A stretch of DNA of 64,000 nt from a virus, in the IMG/VR virus record IMGVR_UViG_3300042691_043434, positions 1-64,000 of that record. One strand, given 5' to 3'. Shown one piece after another: positions 41,841 to 50,800 of the stretch. Position numbers and translations under genes: made by a program. The notes under the pieces are model-generated. The model was not told where the DNA came from. It saw only the letters and a list, made by a program, of their open reading frames with translations, and searched no databases. Positions within the stretch are counted from its first letter, which is position 1. The number at the start of each line of letters is the position of its first letter.

Positions 41841-44800
41841 TAGTCGTTAATTCGCTGGCATTTAAGCCCCGGGTATATCTTTGCTGCTTGCTGTGAACGT
41901 TCAGGGATTGCACCTTTACCTCTTTCATAGTATTCATTCCATAACGATGCAGCTTCCTCCGGAGATTTAGCAGCATTCATTGCTGCAACTATACCAGGCT
42001 TTACATCTTTACCCTCTTTAATTTCTTTTACCATAAACTGCATTTCACAATCTAAAGTGCTCTGGCTTCCACAGGCTTTTCTAATTCCGTCTTTACGTGT
42101 ATAGCACCACTGAGCTATACCATAACCAGGAGTACCATCCTGTGTACAGCCAGCCCCAGGGTTTGGTAGATTATGTCTATTAGCTCGTATTCCAGATTCC
42201 TCCTGAAAATTTCCTAGTACACCAGCATAAGCGTAGGGATTTGTAATACCAACCGACCTTAACGCCCCCATTACCTGATTCATGGTCGATGTAGAAGCTT
42301 TGAGATAATCCCCTTCGTAATTACATTGTGATGCCGGAAAACTCCCGGTTACACTCGCACCGATTCCTGCCCGGTTGAAATACTCCTGGAACCTTTGTGC
42401 TTCAGAACATAGAACTTCACATGACGATTGCGTTTCATTATATTTCCAGCACAAATCTCCCAATGACCGGATATACCCGTAGTAATCGTTTGTTTTTTCA
42501 AATTCGCCCGTGAGTTTAAACGACTGCACGTACTCCTCAAACGTCGGAACTTTAATTTGCGAGGTTATATTACCCCAGTCTGATATACCGGTGATTCCGA
42601 CTCGTAAATCTCCTTGGCTCCAGTTGTATCGTACATTTTTAACAAACCATTTGGAGAACCGGCCAGCTATCCAGATTCCCGGATCGATTTCAGCCGGCCG
42701 CCCTTGCTCCACCCACTCATCGTAGCGGGTAATAAGGGATAAGATCGTACGACCAGGGATGATGCGTAATGCTCGTGGGACGCCACGAAACTCTGTAGAA
42801 ACTTCAGCACCTATTGGTGCCGGTCCACTTTGTACACCACGACCGTAACGGGAACCGTTGCCGACAGTATTGGTCTTTACTTTATTCAAAGCTTCATCTT
42901 GGAGGTGAGCCAGAAGAATATATTTACCGTCCGGTCTTTTTACTTCAACTGCATTACCATAACCCTCGTAACCTGAGCTCCCATTTTGTAATACTTTGGT
43001 GATTACAGCACCTCCGGTAACTGATACCTCTTGCCCATTAATAGATTCACCCGCCGGACCTGGCCCTGAGAAATCTAACCCAGCATGCAGTTTTCCATTT
43101 CTTGGGCCATAGCGCGAGTAAACCCCCCATTTACTGGCAGGAATTCCTCCTATTAAAATATATGGATCGATGTCTGAAATCTCATTCAATGGTTCTCCTT
43201 TGGCTAAAGGTGATGAACGTATTTCAGCATGTAGGTGTGGGCCTGTACTGTCACCGGTGTTTCCTACTCTTCCTGCGAATTGATCTCCGGATTGTCCCGG
43301 AGAAGTCGGTCCACTAGGACTATTGCTTTCCGTTTTGCTAAGGCCGATGTTCTTGAGCTCCTCATCCGTCAGCGCTTTCGCTGGTACCGCATACGACCAA
43401 ACAATGGCGGGAGACACAGTGATAACATCGGAGTTATTGGTATTCAAGATATAAAATCGAACAAACTCCGGCTTATCTGCTGTCGCCGTACCGATCTGCT
43501 CGTTAATTTTTACCTCCGTCCCAACTACGAGTTTGTCTTCTATTTTTGTTAGATTTTGCGTTTCCTGGTAAATCGCTTTGTTCCGACAGTCCTTTTTATC
43601 TTTTTTACAAAAACGAAGAAAATAGTTCGTACCGATAACCACCCTACCACTATCTTTTGATGTTCCTGTCGTTATTCTGCCATCCAGCATCGCAATCGGT
43701 TTCTCACCATTCACACCAATACCATACATATTCGTGCTTTGACGACGCTCGGTCGTAACTTCGGGACCGTTTTCTCTCCAGACAAATCCGCTAGAAGATA
43801 GACTATCGCTGTAACGCTTGGTTAACTGAGTAAATTGGGGATCAAAATCAGTCAGATTCGTCTTCGCGTTCTTCAGTTTTTCTTTACGAGTATTAGGGTA
43901 AATGTTATCAAGAACGTATTTTTCATTTTCTCCCAAGCTCGCCCGATCGTATTCAAATCCAAGACCTAGTTGAGTTTGATATTGGTAGTTTTGATTAAAA
44001 ACGCTCGGATCTACTTGACCGGTGATACTATAGCCCTCGTACAACCCTTTGCCGAGATAGAATACCGAGCAGCCCTGGTTTAAGTTCGCTCGCGTACATA
44101 TGGAGATCTTTTTCGCGTATTCCTTTATCGGAAGAGTCAGCATGTTACCGCCAACACTACTGAGATATTTCCGTATTACCTCTTCCGCCGTTACCCCTTT
44201 CTCCTTAAACGACTTCGGCATAACGTAACGCTTCGTATCCGCCTGAGTCGGATCGTTACAAAACGAGACGTTATAGTCGTAGTCGTTTATAATCTTTTCG
44301 AGGTTTTCTTCGAGCGTTTTGTTTTCCTCGAGTTGATAGTTGACTAGATTCTGGTTGAACGTTACGGTTTGCGGGTCAACACCCATTAACGAAACTCTCG
44401 GATACGAATTTCCATGTTCAATATTGAACGACTGCAGACGAAAATACGTGTCAAGTCCGAATCGAGTTCCCGCCACTTCATACCATAATTTAATCAAGAT
44501 GTGGGCGAAATCTCCGAATCCGCCAGTACGGAGGCGAGGATCGTCAATTTCGAGGAATGGGAAGCATTTACCGGATGATGGATCCTCTCCGTCTTTACAT
44601 GCCGGCAACATGATATGGTTTGCTGCTGCCGCCGACATACTACTATACGCAGCAGCGGAATCAAAAAGGGCTGCCCAGGCGACACCGGTTAAGTACGGAT
44701 CGGTCAGTGTAACATTCGCTGTTGAACCCATCAACGCACTGACGAACTGAGTTGCCTCAGTCGTACCCTGCATGTTTAGGCTTGCAGCGTTTGGTGACCA

Positions 44801-44911
44801 AACTAGGTTTAGCGACGCATTCGCTACCTGCTTTTCGCTAAAAATGATGACACGTGAACTGCCATACGGCCTGTACCCAACTACGCATTTACAGCGGTAC
44901 AGGCCGGACAT
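41840..44911 (-). CDS. tail lysin with permuted M23 peptidase motifs and C-terminal tail lysozyme
   Basis: 1023 residues. Residues 1-530 are hub- and structure-like. The peptidase region has GDSTGPHLHAE (His559, His561) first and then YGPRNGKLHAGLDF (His609, Asp613) and YILLAHLQ (His669). In ordinary M23 enzymes HxxxD precedes HxH, so the order here is rotated. Residues about 880-1015 match the phage tail lysozyme type: YAYAGVLGNFQEESGIRANRHN (Glu904/905) and GYGIAQWC. It probably degrades peptidoglycan during entry. The last domain is AT-richer than the rest. An upstream GTTGATAGC at 44924-44932 is a one-mismatch late motif. Confidence 0.8.
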   Translation of the reverse strand: MSGLYRCKCVVGYRPYGSSRVIIFSEKQVANASLNLVWSPNAASLNMQGTTEATQFVSALMGSTANVTLTDPYLTGVAWAALFDSAAAYSSMSAAAANHIMLPACKDGEDPSSGKCFPFLEIDDPRLRTGGFGDFAHILIKLWYEVAGTRFGLDTYFRLQSFNIEHGNSYPRVSLMGVDPQTVTFNQNLVNYQLEENKTLEENLEKIINDYDYNVSFCNDPTQADTKRYVMPKSFKEKGVTAEEVIRKYLSSVGGNMLTLPIKEYAKKISICTRANLNQGCSVFYLGKGLYEGYSITGQVDPSVFNQNYQYQTQLGLGFEYDRASLGENEKYVLDNIYPNTRKEKLKNAKTNLTDFDPQFTQLTKRYSDSLSSSGFVWRENGPEVTTERRQSTNMYGIGVNGEKPIAMLDGRITTGTSKDSGRVVIGTNYFLRFCKKDKKDCRNKAIYQETQNLTKIEDKLVVGTEVKINEQIGTATADKPEFVRFYILNTNNSDVITVSPAIVWSYAVPAKALTDEELKNIGLSKTESNSPSGPTSPGQSGDQFAGRVGNTGDSTGPHLHAEIRSSPLAKGEPLNEISDIDPYILIGGIPASKWGVYSRYGPRNGKLHAGLDFSGPGPAGESINGQEVSVTGGAVITKVLQNGSSGYEGYGNAVEVKRPDGKYILLAHLQDEALNKVKTNTVGNGSRYGRGVQSGPAPIGAEVSTEFRGVPRALRIIPGRTILSLITRYDEWVEQGRPAEIDPGIWIAGRFSKWFVKNVRYNWSQGDLRVGITGISDWGNITSQIKVPTFEEYVQSFKLTGEFEKTNDYYGYIRSLGDLCWKYNETQSSCEVLCSEAQRFQEYFNRAGIGASVTGSFPASQCNYEGDYLKASTSTMNQVMGALRSVGITNPYAYAGVLGNFQEESGIRANRHNLPNPGAGCTQDGTPGYGIAQWCYTRKDGIRKACGSQSTLDCEMQFMVKEIKEGKDVKPGIVAAMNAAKSPEEAASLWNEYYERGKGAIPERSQQAAKIYPGLKCQRIND

Positions 44912-44926
44912 CGGTTTCGTTTGCTA

Positions 44927-45646
44927 TCAACCTACGCTAGTGACAGTCGCAGTGCCACCAGATCCTGTAGAGGACCCCTGACCTGAAACGCTACTGTCGA
45001 TAGTCAAGGTGACCACGTCACCTACAGCGAAACCATTACCAGCATCAGTGATTGCGGTAATGGTGGTAATAACACCACTGGCAATGGTCGCTTCGATTGT
45101 GGCTGCGGCGTACTGGGCAGGGTCGGTCCGATCGCCTAGGGCCAGGGTGGCTAGGAATACGACATTGGCCTGGTTGTTGTCTGTGCCGTCAATTGTATAG
45201 CCGCTACCGCCACTTCCCAGTGTCAAAGTTAGAATCGGACCGACGGGGGTGACATTATCAATGATATCAGATAACGTAACGCTAAGAGCATAAACCGCAA
45301 CCATGAAATGGTATCCTCTTTCACCAGCGATACCGACATAACGGGTGACGTTTACAAGCTGATTGTTAAGTGTAACATCATATGGGTTTGTAGGTACATC
45401 GGGGTTATTGACCAGTGCATCGACAATAAGCTCCAGGACACCGTAAGCAAATTTTCTTGATTCGAAACCCATGCTCGGACCACAACCGATAAACTTATTA
45501 AGTAGCGCGGTACGGGCGGCCGGTGTATTAGAACCGGTATTGTATTCTAGTACGAGCTTGTTAGCAAGTACAGTGGTCAAAAAAGTTTGCAGTTCTAGTT
45601 TATAATTGAACTGGATGCCTACTAGTTTTTTAAGCGTTGCGGACAT
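44927..45646 (-). CDS. virion protein with Gly-rich beta C-terminal domain
   Basis: 239 residues. The helical N-terminal part (KLVGIQFNYKLELQTFLT, GFESRKFAYGVLELIVDAL) is followed by a C-terminal beta module with LTLTLGSGGSGYTIDG and a second GVITTITAITDAGNGF strand. That GSGYT module recurs in many phage structural proteins. The late motif is 35 bases before the ATG. Probably a virion protein; not further identified. Confidence 0.68.
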   Translation of the reverse strand: MSATLKKLVGIQFNYKLELQTFLTTVLANKLVLEYNTGSNTPAARTALLNKFIGCGPSMGFESRKFAYGVLELIVDALVNNPDVPTNPYDVTLNNQLVNVTRYVGIAGERGYHFMVAVYALSVTLSDIIDNVTPVGPILTLTLGSGGSGYTIDGTDNNQANVVFLATLALGDRTDPAQYAAATIEATIASGVITTITAITDAGNGFAVGDVVTLTIDSSVSGQGSSTGSGGTATVTSVG

Positions 45647-45674
45647 TGGGAATTTACCCGTTAACTATGATCTC

Positions 45675-45691
45675 TCATATAGCTTTCAACG
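45675..45691 (-). promoter_or_regulatory. late motif GTTGAAAGC-N4-TGA
   Basis: CGTTGAAAGC then TATATGA on the minus strand, 35 bases before the ATG at 45646. The core is intact; TGA replaces TAG. Confidence 0.62.
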
Positions 45692-45701
45692 CGTTACGTC
45701 G

Positions 45702-46031
45702 TTACACGACACGGACTTTAAGCACGCTGCCGGTCCTATACATCCCACCCACCGGCACGGCTGGTGTTGCCGCTGCTGCGGCAGCGTCATCAACAAAATT
45801 TCGGAGACCTGTGAAATCAATACGGGAAAACGCCACTGACGTTGTGCCGTTTACGGTACGAGCGATACCATCCGCGCCAACGTAGTAAAGTGATTGAGCC
45901 GGTTCGTTAAGAAATAATTCTCCCCGTTTCGCTGCGCTCGCATTGTTGTTGTACAGCCCCTGTACGTATTGTTGGTTGTGGGTGACGTCAGCGGTAAACC
46001 GGACGCCCCAACGGGGGAGTGGGACAGGCAT
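45702..46031 (-). CDS. small virion structural protein
   Basis: The start at ATG 46031 (MPVPLPRWGVRF) gives 109 residues; the open frame runs to 46073 but that part crosses the late motif. The C-terminus PVGGMYRTGSVLKVRVV resembles the closing strand of many phage structural proteins. Residues 20-55 (QGLYNNNASAAKRGELFLN) are typical of fibre-associated repeats. The late motif lies 27 bases before the ATG. Confidence 0.68.
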   Translation of the reverse strand: MPVPLPRWGVRFTADVTHNQQYVQGLYNNNASAAKRGELFLNEPAQSLYYVGADGIARTVNGTTSVAFSRIDFTGLRNFVDDAAAAAATPAVPVGGMYRTGSVLKVRVV

Positions 46032-46051
46032 GGGCGGCAGGGTGGGTACTT

Positions 46052-46068
46052 CTATCTTGCTTTCAACG
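46052..46068 (-). promoter_or_regulatory. late motif GTTGAAAGC-N4-TAG
   Basis: CGTTGAAAGC then AAGATAG on the minus strand, 27 bases before the ATG at 46031. A divergent -10-like TATGAT (46080-46085) lies just beside it for the plus-strand kinase gene. Confidence 0.7.
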
Positions 46069-46079
46069 GGCAAAAGTCG

Positions 46080-46085
46080 TATGAT
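46080..46085 (+). promoter_or_regulatory. possible host-like -10 box for the kinase gene
   Basis: TATGAT on the plus strand, 23 bases before the ATG at 46109. A TTGCTT 17 bases upstream is a weak -35. Its spacer covers the divergent late motif, so the two promoters may compete. Confidence 0.35.
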
Positions 46086-46108
46086 ACGGTTTCTATGCTA
46101 ACGGGTCC

Positions 46109-46699
46109 ATGGAAACGATCATTGTTCTTGGTGCGGACCGGGTTGGTAAAACCACGGCAATAAGGAATACAAACGAACAGCTTAAAGGGTACGGATCAAC
46201 TATTACAATCGCACACTTCGGTGCGGTGAACTCGAAATCCCACTCACCTGTCCAGCAGTTCACTGACTTTATCGGGTTGTACGACAACCGTGCATGTGAT
46301 TTTCTCATTTTCGACCGGTTTGTCTCTGACACATTGTTCTACGAACCGTACCGATATCAGCTCCCACCCATCCCCCATGCCTATGCAAGTGAGGTGGAAT
46401 CGATGCTGATTGAGGTGTCAGAACGTCTAGATATCGTGCTAATTAACCATGCCTGGAACGATGACATGGTAGAACGACATAGAGATGAAATTGTTGCTGA
46501 GAATCCTGGCTGTACAAGTTACTGGATAAATGCGCAACTAGAAAAACGACGTGCTGAGCACGAAGCGTATTACGAGTTTACACGCAACTATTTAAGCAAT
46601 ACGACAATCATCCCTCAAACCTCTATCCACTATCTCGATGGTGACCTGTACAGCGATGATATCAATCTATCATATTGCGACGGACTCGAAATCCCCTGA
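46109..46699 (+). CDS. deoxynucleoside monophosphate kinase-like protein
   Basis: 196 residues. The P-loop is GADRVGKTT (8-16), and FLIFDRFVSDTLFYEP carries the DR(F) motif seen in thymidylate kinases. Later, WINAQLEKRRAEHEAYY is lid-like. It probably phosphorylates a dNMP and would complement dUTPase and ribonucleotide reductase in dNTP supply. A different P-loop kinase is possible; the substrate cannot be read. No late motif lies upstream on its strand. Confidence 0.7.
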   Translation: METIIVLGADRVGKTTAIRNTNEQLKGYGSTITIAHFGAVNSKSHSPVQQFTDFIGLYDNRACDFLIFDRFVSDTLFYEPYRYQLPPIPHAYASEVESMLIEVSERLDIVLINHAWNDDMVERHRDEIVAENPGCTSYWINAQLEKRRAEHEAYYEFTRNYLSNTTIIPQTSIHYLDGDLYSDDINLSYCDGLEIP

Positions 46700-46702
46700 T
46701 TT

Positions 46703-46719
46703 CGTTGAAAGCTACGTAG
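46703..46719 (+). promoter_or_regulatory. late motif GTTGAAAGC-N4-TAG, upstream of a terminator hairpin
   Basis: CGTTGAAAGC then TACGTAG on the plus strand, four bases after the kinase stop. Unlike the others, the next start codon is about 106 bases away and an intrinsic-terminator-like hairpin follows within 60 bases. Confidence 0.62.
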
Positions 46720-46801
46720 GGATGAGGACAAGCCTTTGACCCATAAGTTTTTAATCATCCTATTGGGCGTATGTACACATTGTGTATTGCGCCCATTTTT
46801 T
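46720..46801 (+). ncRNA. candidate short leader or small RNA
   Basis: If transcription starts just after the late motif at 46703-46719, a transcript of about 80 bases would end at the hairpin below. No start codon with a useful frame is seen in it (ATGAGGACAAGCCTTTGA is six codons with stop). It may be a leader of phoH subject to termination or a separate small RNA. No structure family is recognised. Confidence 0.3.
46765..46801 (+). terminator. intrinsic terminator
   Basis: GGGCGTA pairs with TGCGCCC (one T-G pair), an inner TACAC/GTGTA stem continues with a small bulge, and ATTTTTT follows. It lies between the kinase and phoH genes, downstream of the late motif at 46703. Confidence 0.7.
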
Positions 46802-46818
46802 GTATCTACACCAATTAC

Positions 46819-47577
46819 ATGGCCAAAGCACGGACGCGGAGAGAAAAGGTAACCGAGGCATCGGTACCCGGATACGATGAGATTGCGTATGGGATCCCTG
46901 CGACACGGGGAGATGGTCTGCACCCGGTTCACCCGATGAACGAGAGCCAAAGGGAAGCGATGGACCATTTGCGGAATAAGACGCTAGCTATTCTCACCGG
47001 TCCCCCTGGAACCGCGAAAACGTTGTTATCCGTATACGTTGCATGTGAACGCCTTCAGAAACGTCAGATTGACAAAATTTATTATGTAAAACCAATTGTG
47101 GATACGCCAGGTGAGAAGGGCATAGGATATTTGCCTGGATCCGAGATGGAAAAACTCGAACCGCACTTGGCCTCTTTGCGTGATGCGTTGAGTGTATTTA
47201 TGGCGAAAGGAAAGGCAGACTACCTTATCGACAAAAAGGTTATTGAATTCCTGCCCATTGAACACTTACGAGGTCGGTCACTCCACCGCTGTATGATCAT
47301 TGCCGATGAAATGCAGAATGCGACAAGCCACTCGGTTCTCACTATCCTCTCCCGACTTGGAGACCACAGCACTATCGCATTACTTGGTGACGTGATTCAG
47401 CGTGACCTCGCCAACAGATTTGGTAAGGACGGTTTATCGGACGCCGCTGCTAGGCTTTACCATCTCAACGAATTCGTCGGCCATGTCGAATTTGGCATGG
47501 ACGACATCGTCCGCTCAGAGTTTGTACGGAACGTTATTTTGTCGTATCGCGACCTCTATGAGCCGAAGGCTGCGTAG
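46819..47577 (+). CDS. phoH: PhoH-like P-loop ATPase
   Basis: 252 residues from ATG 46819 (MAKARTRREKVTEAS). An in-frame ATG at 46771 lies inside the hairpin and is less likely. Walker A is GPPGTAKT (61-68); KIYYVKPIVDTPGEKGIGYLPG and MIIADEMQNA (Walker B, Asp163-Glu164) are PhoH signatures, followed by IALLGDVIQRDL. The family is widespread in marine and freshwater cyanophages; a role in RNA metabolism or phosphate stress has been proposed, but is not settled. Its 3' end overlaps the small antisense gene by 44 bases. Confidence 0.92.
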   Translation: MAKARTRREKVTEASVPGYDEIAYGIPATRGDGLHPVHPMNESQREAMDHLRNKTLAILTGPPGTAKTLLSVYVACERLQKRQIDKIYYVKPIVDTPGEKGIGYLPGSEMEKLEPHLASLRDALSVFMAKGKADYLIDKKVIEFLPIEHLRGRSLHRCMIIADEMQNATSHSVLTILSRLGDHSTIALLGDVIQRDLANRFGKDGLSDAAARLYHLNEFVGHVEFGMDDIVRSEFVRNVILSYRDLYEPKAA

Positions 47578-47758
47578 TTGTTTGAACGCTTGAAGGAAAG
47601 AAAAGTCCGGCCGTAAACATCCATCGATCCACGCATTGGTTGGGTGAATACGGCCCTTTTGTCCAGTTTGGGATCTCACAGGCGGACAAAAACGCCAAAC
47701 AGAATACAAGTTCACCAACTAAAAACCAAGCACTCTCAAACACGTTAACTTTTCCCAT
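47534..47758 (-). CDS. putative 74-residue membrane or lipoprotein-like late protein
   Basis: A small gene inferred mainly from the late motif 24 bases before its ATG (47758), with GAGGCAAGAG as possible ribosome site. 74 residues. Residues 10-27 form one hydrophobic segment ending LAFLSAC, a match to a lipobox (L-S-A-C), but with a single Lys before it. The rest is polar and ends antisense to phoH. A lysis-type membrane protein is one idea; nothing in the sequence proves it. The alternative is that only the promoter is real. Confidence 0.42.
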   Translation of the reverse strand: MGKVNVFESAWFLVGELVFCLAFLSACEIPNWTKGPYSPNQCVDRWMFTAGLFFPSSVQTTTQPSAHRGRDTTK

Positions 47759-47775
47759 AATCTCAACTCTTGCCT

Positions 47776-47792
47776 CTACCCCGCTTTCAACG
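47776..47792 (-). promoter_or_regulatory. late motif (minus arm of perfect palindrome)
   Basis: CGTTGAAAGC then GGGGTAG on the minus strand, 24 bases before the ATG at 47758. It shares two central bases with the plus-strand copy, forming the palindrome GCTTTCAACGTTGAAAGC. Confidence 0.68.
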
Positions 47793-47807
47793 TTGAAAGC
47801 CATATAG
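47791..47807 (+). promoter_or_regulatory. late motif (plus arm of perfect palindrome)
   Basis: CGTTGAAAGC then CATATAG on the plus strand, 27 bases before the ATG at 47828 of the 1047-residue virion gene. Confidence 0.7.
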
Positions 47808-47827
47808 AATAGTATTGTATCTGTAGC

Positions 47828-50800
47828 ATGGCGACTCGTGTCGATAGGACTTCTGGTCTTTCAACCCTTAACGAATCGAGTCTGCTTAGACGATTTAGAC
47901 TTCGGTCTCCTAGAAAAGAAGGCGAAGCGAATTTTATTGGACTGAAGAGATCAGAAGCGTTGGCGGATGTTGACGATCCGGCTAAAACCCTTAATAATCT
48001 ACTAGCTAAAATATCTTTGCTCGATGCGGCAGAGCGTAATCTGTACAACGGACCGTATGATGCGGTAGATTGGAATGTCACTAGGGACTTTATTGATGAA
48101 GAAATCGATAAACAGTTTTTACTCCCTTTGGCCGGAGCGAGTATTGGTGGTGGATCACTTGGTAGTCAGGTATCCAGGAATCCTCGAATCCGAATCGAAG
48201 ACCGGATTAGTATCGCGAACTCGTTTGTAGGTGAAGGAATCTATCCAGGACTCCATAGCGGTCCGGACGCCAGATTTTATCGTAACCCTCAGCCGGTTAA
48301 ACTAGGATACATTAAGTTCAGTTTTTCTGGCAGTGCGGTTACGGTTAGCGTTTTAAAAAAACCTGATAAAACCACAAACCTATTAGTATCAGAAATTCTC
48401 GGTCAGTTATCCAGTGTCGTTGTAGATTTGTCTGGGTATGAAATCAGCAACGAGGTAGTAAATCTATCTGGATCAAATATCTCATTACGTCTTACGTCTG
48501 TCGGCTCGGCTTGGGTGGTCGAGGAGGGACTAGAAGCATTAACAAATATTAGGAGTATCTTAGGTACAACACAATTCAACAGTACTTACTTTCTTTTAAC
48601 TCGGCCATATTCGATTATTAATCTACCAGAGTGGTATACAGGAAGTCCAGGATCTAGCGAACCTGATAATATTGATCCGAACACGTCAGCTATGATCTTA
48701 CGGAGCGAGGCAGGTATTGTGTATCCGTTTATCTCTCGTGGCTATTGGTATAGTCGTGGGTATGTTGAGGGACGTTGGAATCCAACAGAACAAAACCTGG
48801 TTGGAGGTAACAATGTTACCGAAGACTCTAACATGCGTTGGTTTAATAATCCGTCTCCACTTCGCGGAGAACAGTATAACTGGGGGGTTAGATGGGACGG
48901 ATACCTGCGAATTGGACCAGGGATATACGGGTTCCAGGTTCAAACAAATGTCGATGTAAAAATTGATATCGCTACAAGTGCAGCAAGCCCGTACTGGGTA
49001 AATGTTTTTGACACAAAAAACAATTCAGCAAAAGAATCAGAAGACGTATACGTCTCTAGCGCAACTTTTAACACAAATAATGTCGATAGTCGGTTTAAAT
49101 ACGTTACGGGGGCAGGGGTAAATGATTGGATAGGGTATGTTCCTATCACTATCCGCATGTTTCGTGGAGGTCCAGACAAATCAGATAAGGGTATTAACAT
49201 CCCCACCGAACCAAACTTATTCATCAAAACCACAAACGTACCTAGCGCAATCAACTACTACGCCGAGAATCACGTAGTTGTATTGTCTGGCACTGACGGG
49301 TCGTGGAATGTTACTGGTTCGACCATTGGTCGATTAATCACCATACTGCAGAACTCTAGCGCTGCGGTAAATTACAAGTTAATCTCCAAAGGTACTAGCT
49401 TCCTGGTTACACCGGTAACCATAGCTCTGTCAACTAACGGGACAACAGTTACCAGTAGCACTACTGGACTTGTAGCGGATACTTATACTCTACGTGTTTC
49501 TCCCAATCGTGCCGGAGCGTTTACGGATAATCTAATTGCACTGTGGAAGGGACGTATAGCATCGCCTGGTCCTAGTCAAACGACATATTCCAGCCTTGTC
49601 AATGGAACTTATAGCCCAGATGCTCAAAAGCTGAATTTCGACTCGCGCCCAGACTGGTGGAAAATAACTGAGGGTCATCCGTTTGATCGTAGCGTTGGAC
49701 TGTCCGACCAGAACACTCCTCTTGACGGCATGGTGGCCAGCGGATTCCGTGGAGTTTTAAAGTCTGATGCGCTGGGAGTGGGCTTGTATGGAAACGGTGC
49801 GGATCCGGTTGTCTATAGTTCTCGCCCCAATATTATTCTTGGCGAAGCGAGGTATGGGGCAAGTGACGAAGTTGGCTCGAATTATATTGGGTTATTACTC
49901 GAGCCAAATGATTTAGGAGAAGGCGGCAAATTAATTATCAATGCACTTCCCATTAACAATGCGACGTTCTCCGCTGTTAATAGGCTAGGTATTAACGATT
50001 TAGGCGGTGATCCGAACCATAAAACTGAGGCGTTTGATAATCTTACACCCAGGATTGCCAGGATGTATCTATGGAATCCGGCAACACCAGACGGCAACCA
50101 AAATAAATACTATTTAAGCAGTAATCTGACAACCGTCTCTGCTTCAGACGATCCTACAACATTAGGGTTACCCGCATTTTCTTCTCCAAATTGGCTTTCT
50201 CCTATTACTGTCACAGCGACTTCTGTTGCGGATAATCTTACATTCACTACTAACGTTGTCGGTTTCGTCGCGCCATTAACTTTGTCGGTAGAGAAAGTAA
50301 CTGTGAACGTGGGTGGCACGAATTATAATATTCTTGCGTTCTCAACAACTCTCGCCTCAATTCTTATTGGTGGATCGGAAGTAGCATCATTTAGTGGTAA
50401 ATATGTTAAGTTTTACAATGAAACCGACCTAGCATTCCAATACAGCCTGGTTGACACTGGCGAAAGCCTTTCTTTTTCCGACGTACTTAAACTTACATAC
50501 GATCCGAATTTTAACGCGGCGTTAAGTGAAGTACCAAAACCCCCATCGGATCGGGTTACACCGTTTGGTTTCGATTTACCAGAGTACGGCGGCGGTCTTT
50601 GTTATCCACCTTATGCGATTAATAATCCGTTACTGTCAAGCATCGCAATTAACGACTCGAACTTGTATAACGCAAAGCCAGTTGGAAACTACGATGTGTT
50701 CTGGGGAGACCATACGAAGAGTGACCTAGGTGGGTATTCGCTTACTGTGACCGAAAAACTCGAGTTCAGTTCGACAAATATTACGAGTGTGGTTAGCACC

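Noticed and set aside
44923-44932. GGTTGATAGC before the tail lysin as a full late motif
   Set aside because: One mismatch in the core and no TAG at the fixed distance. Mentioned with the gene but not counted among the 15.
47609-47655. GGCCGTA/TACGGCC inverted repeat after phoH as a terminator
   Set aside because: The loop is 33 bases and only a CTTTTG follows; weaker than the two terminators called.
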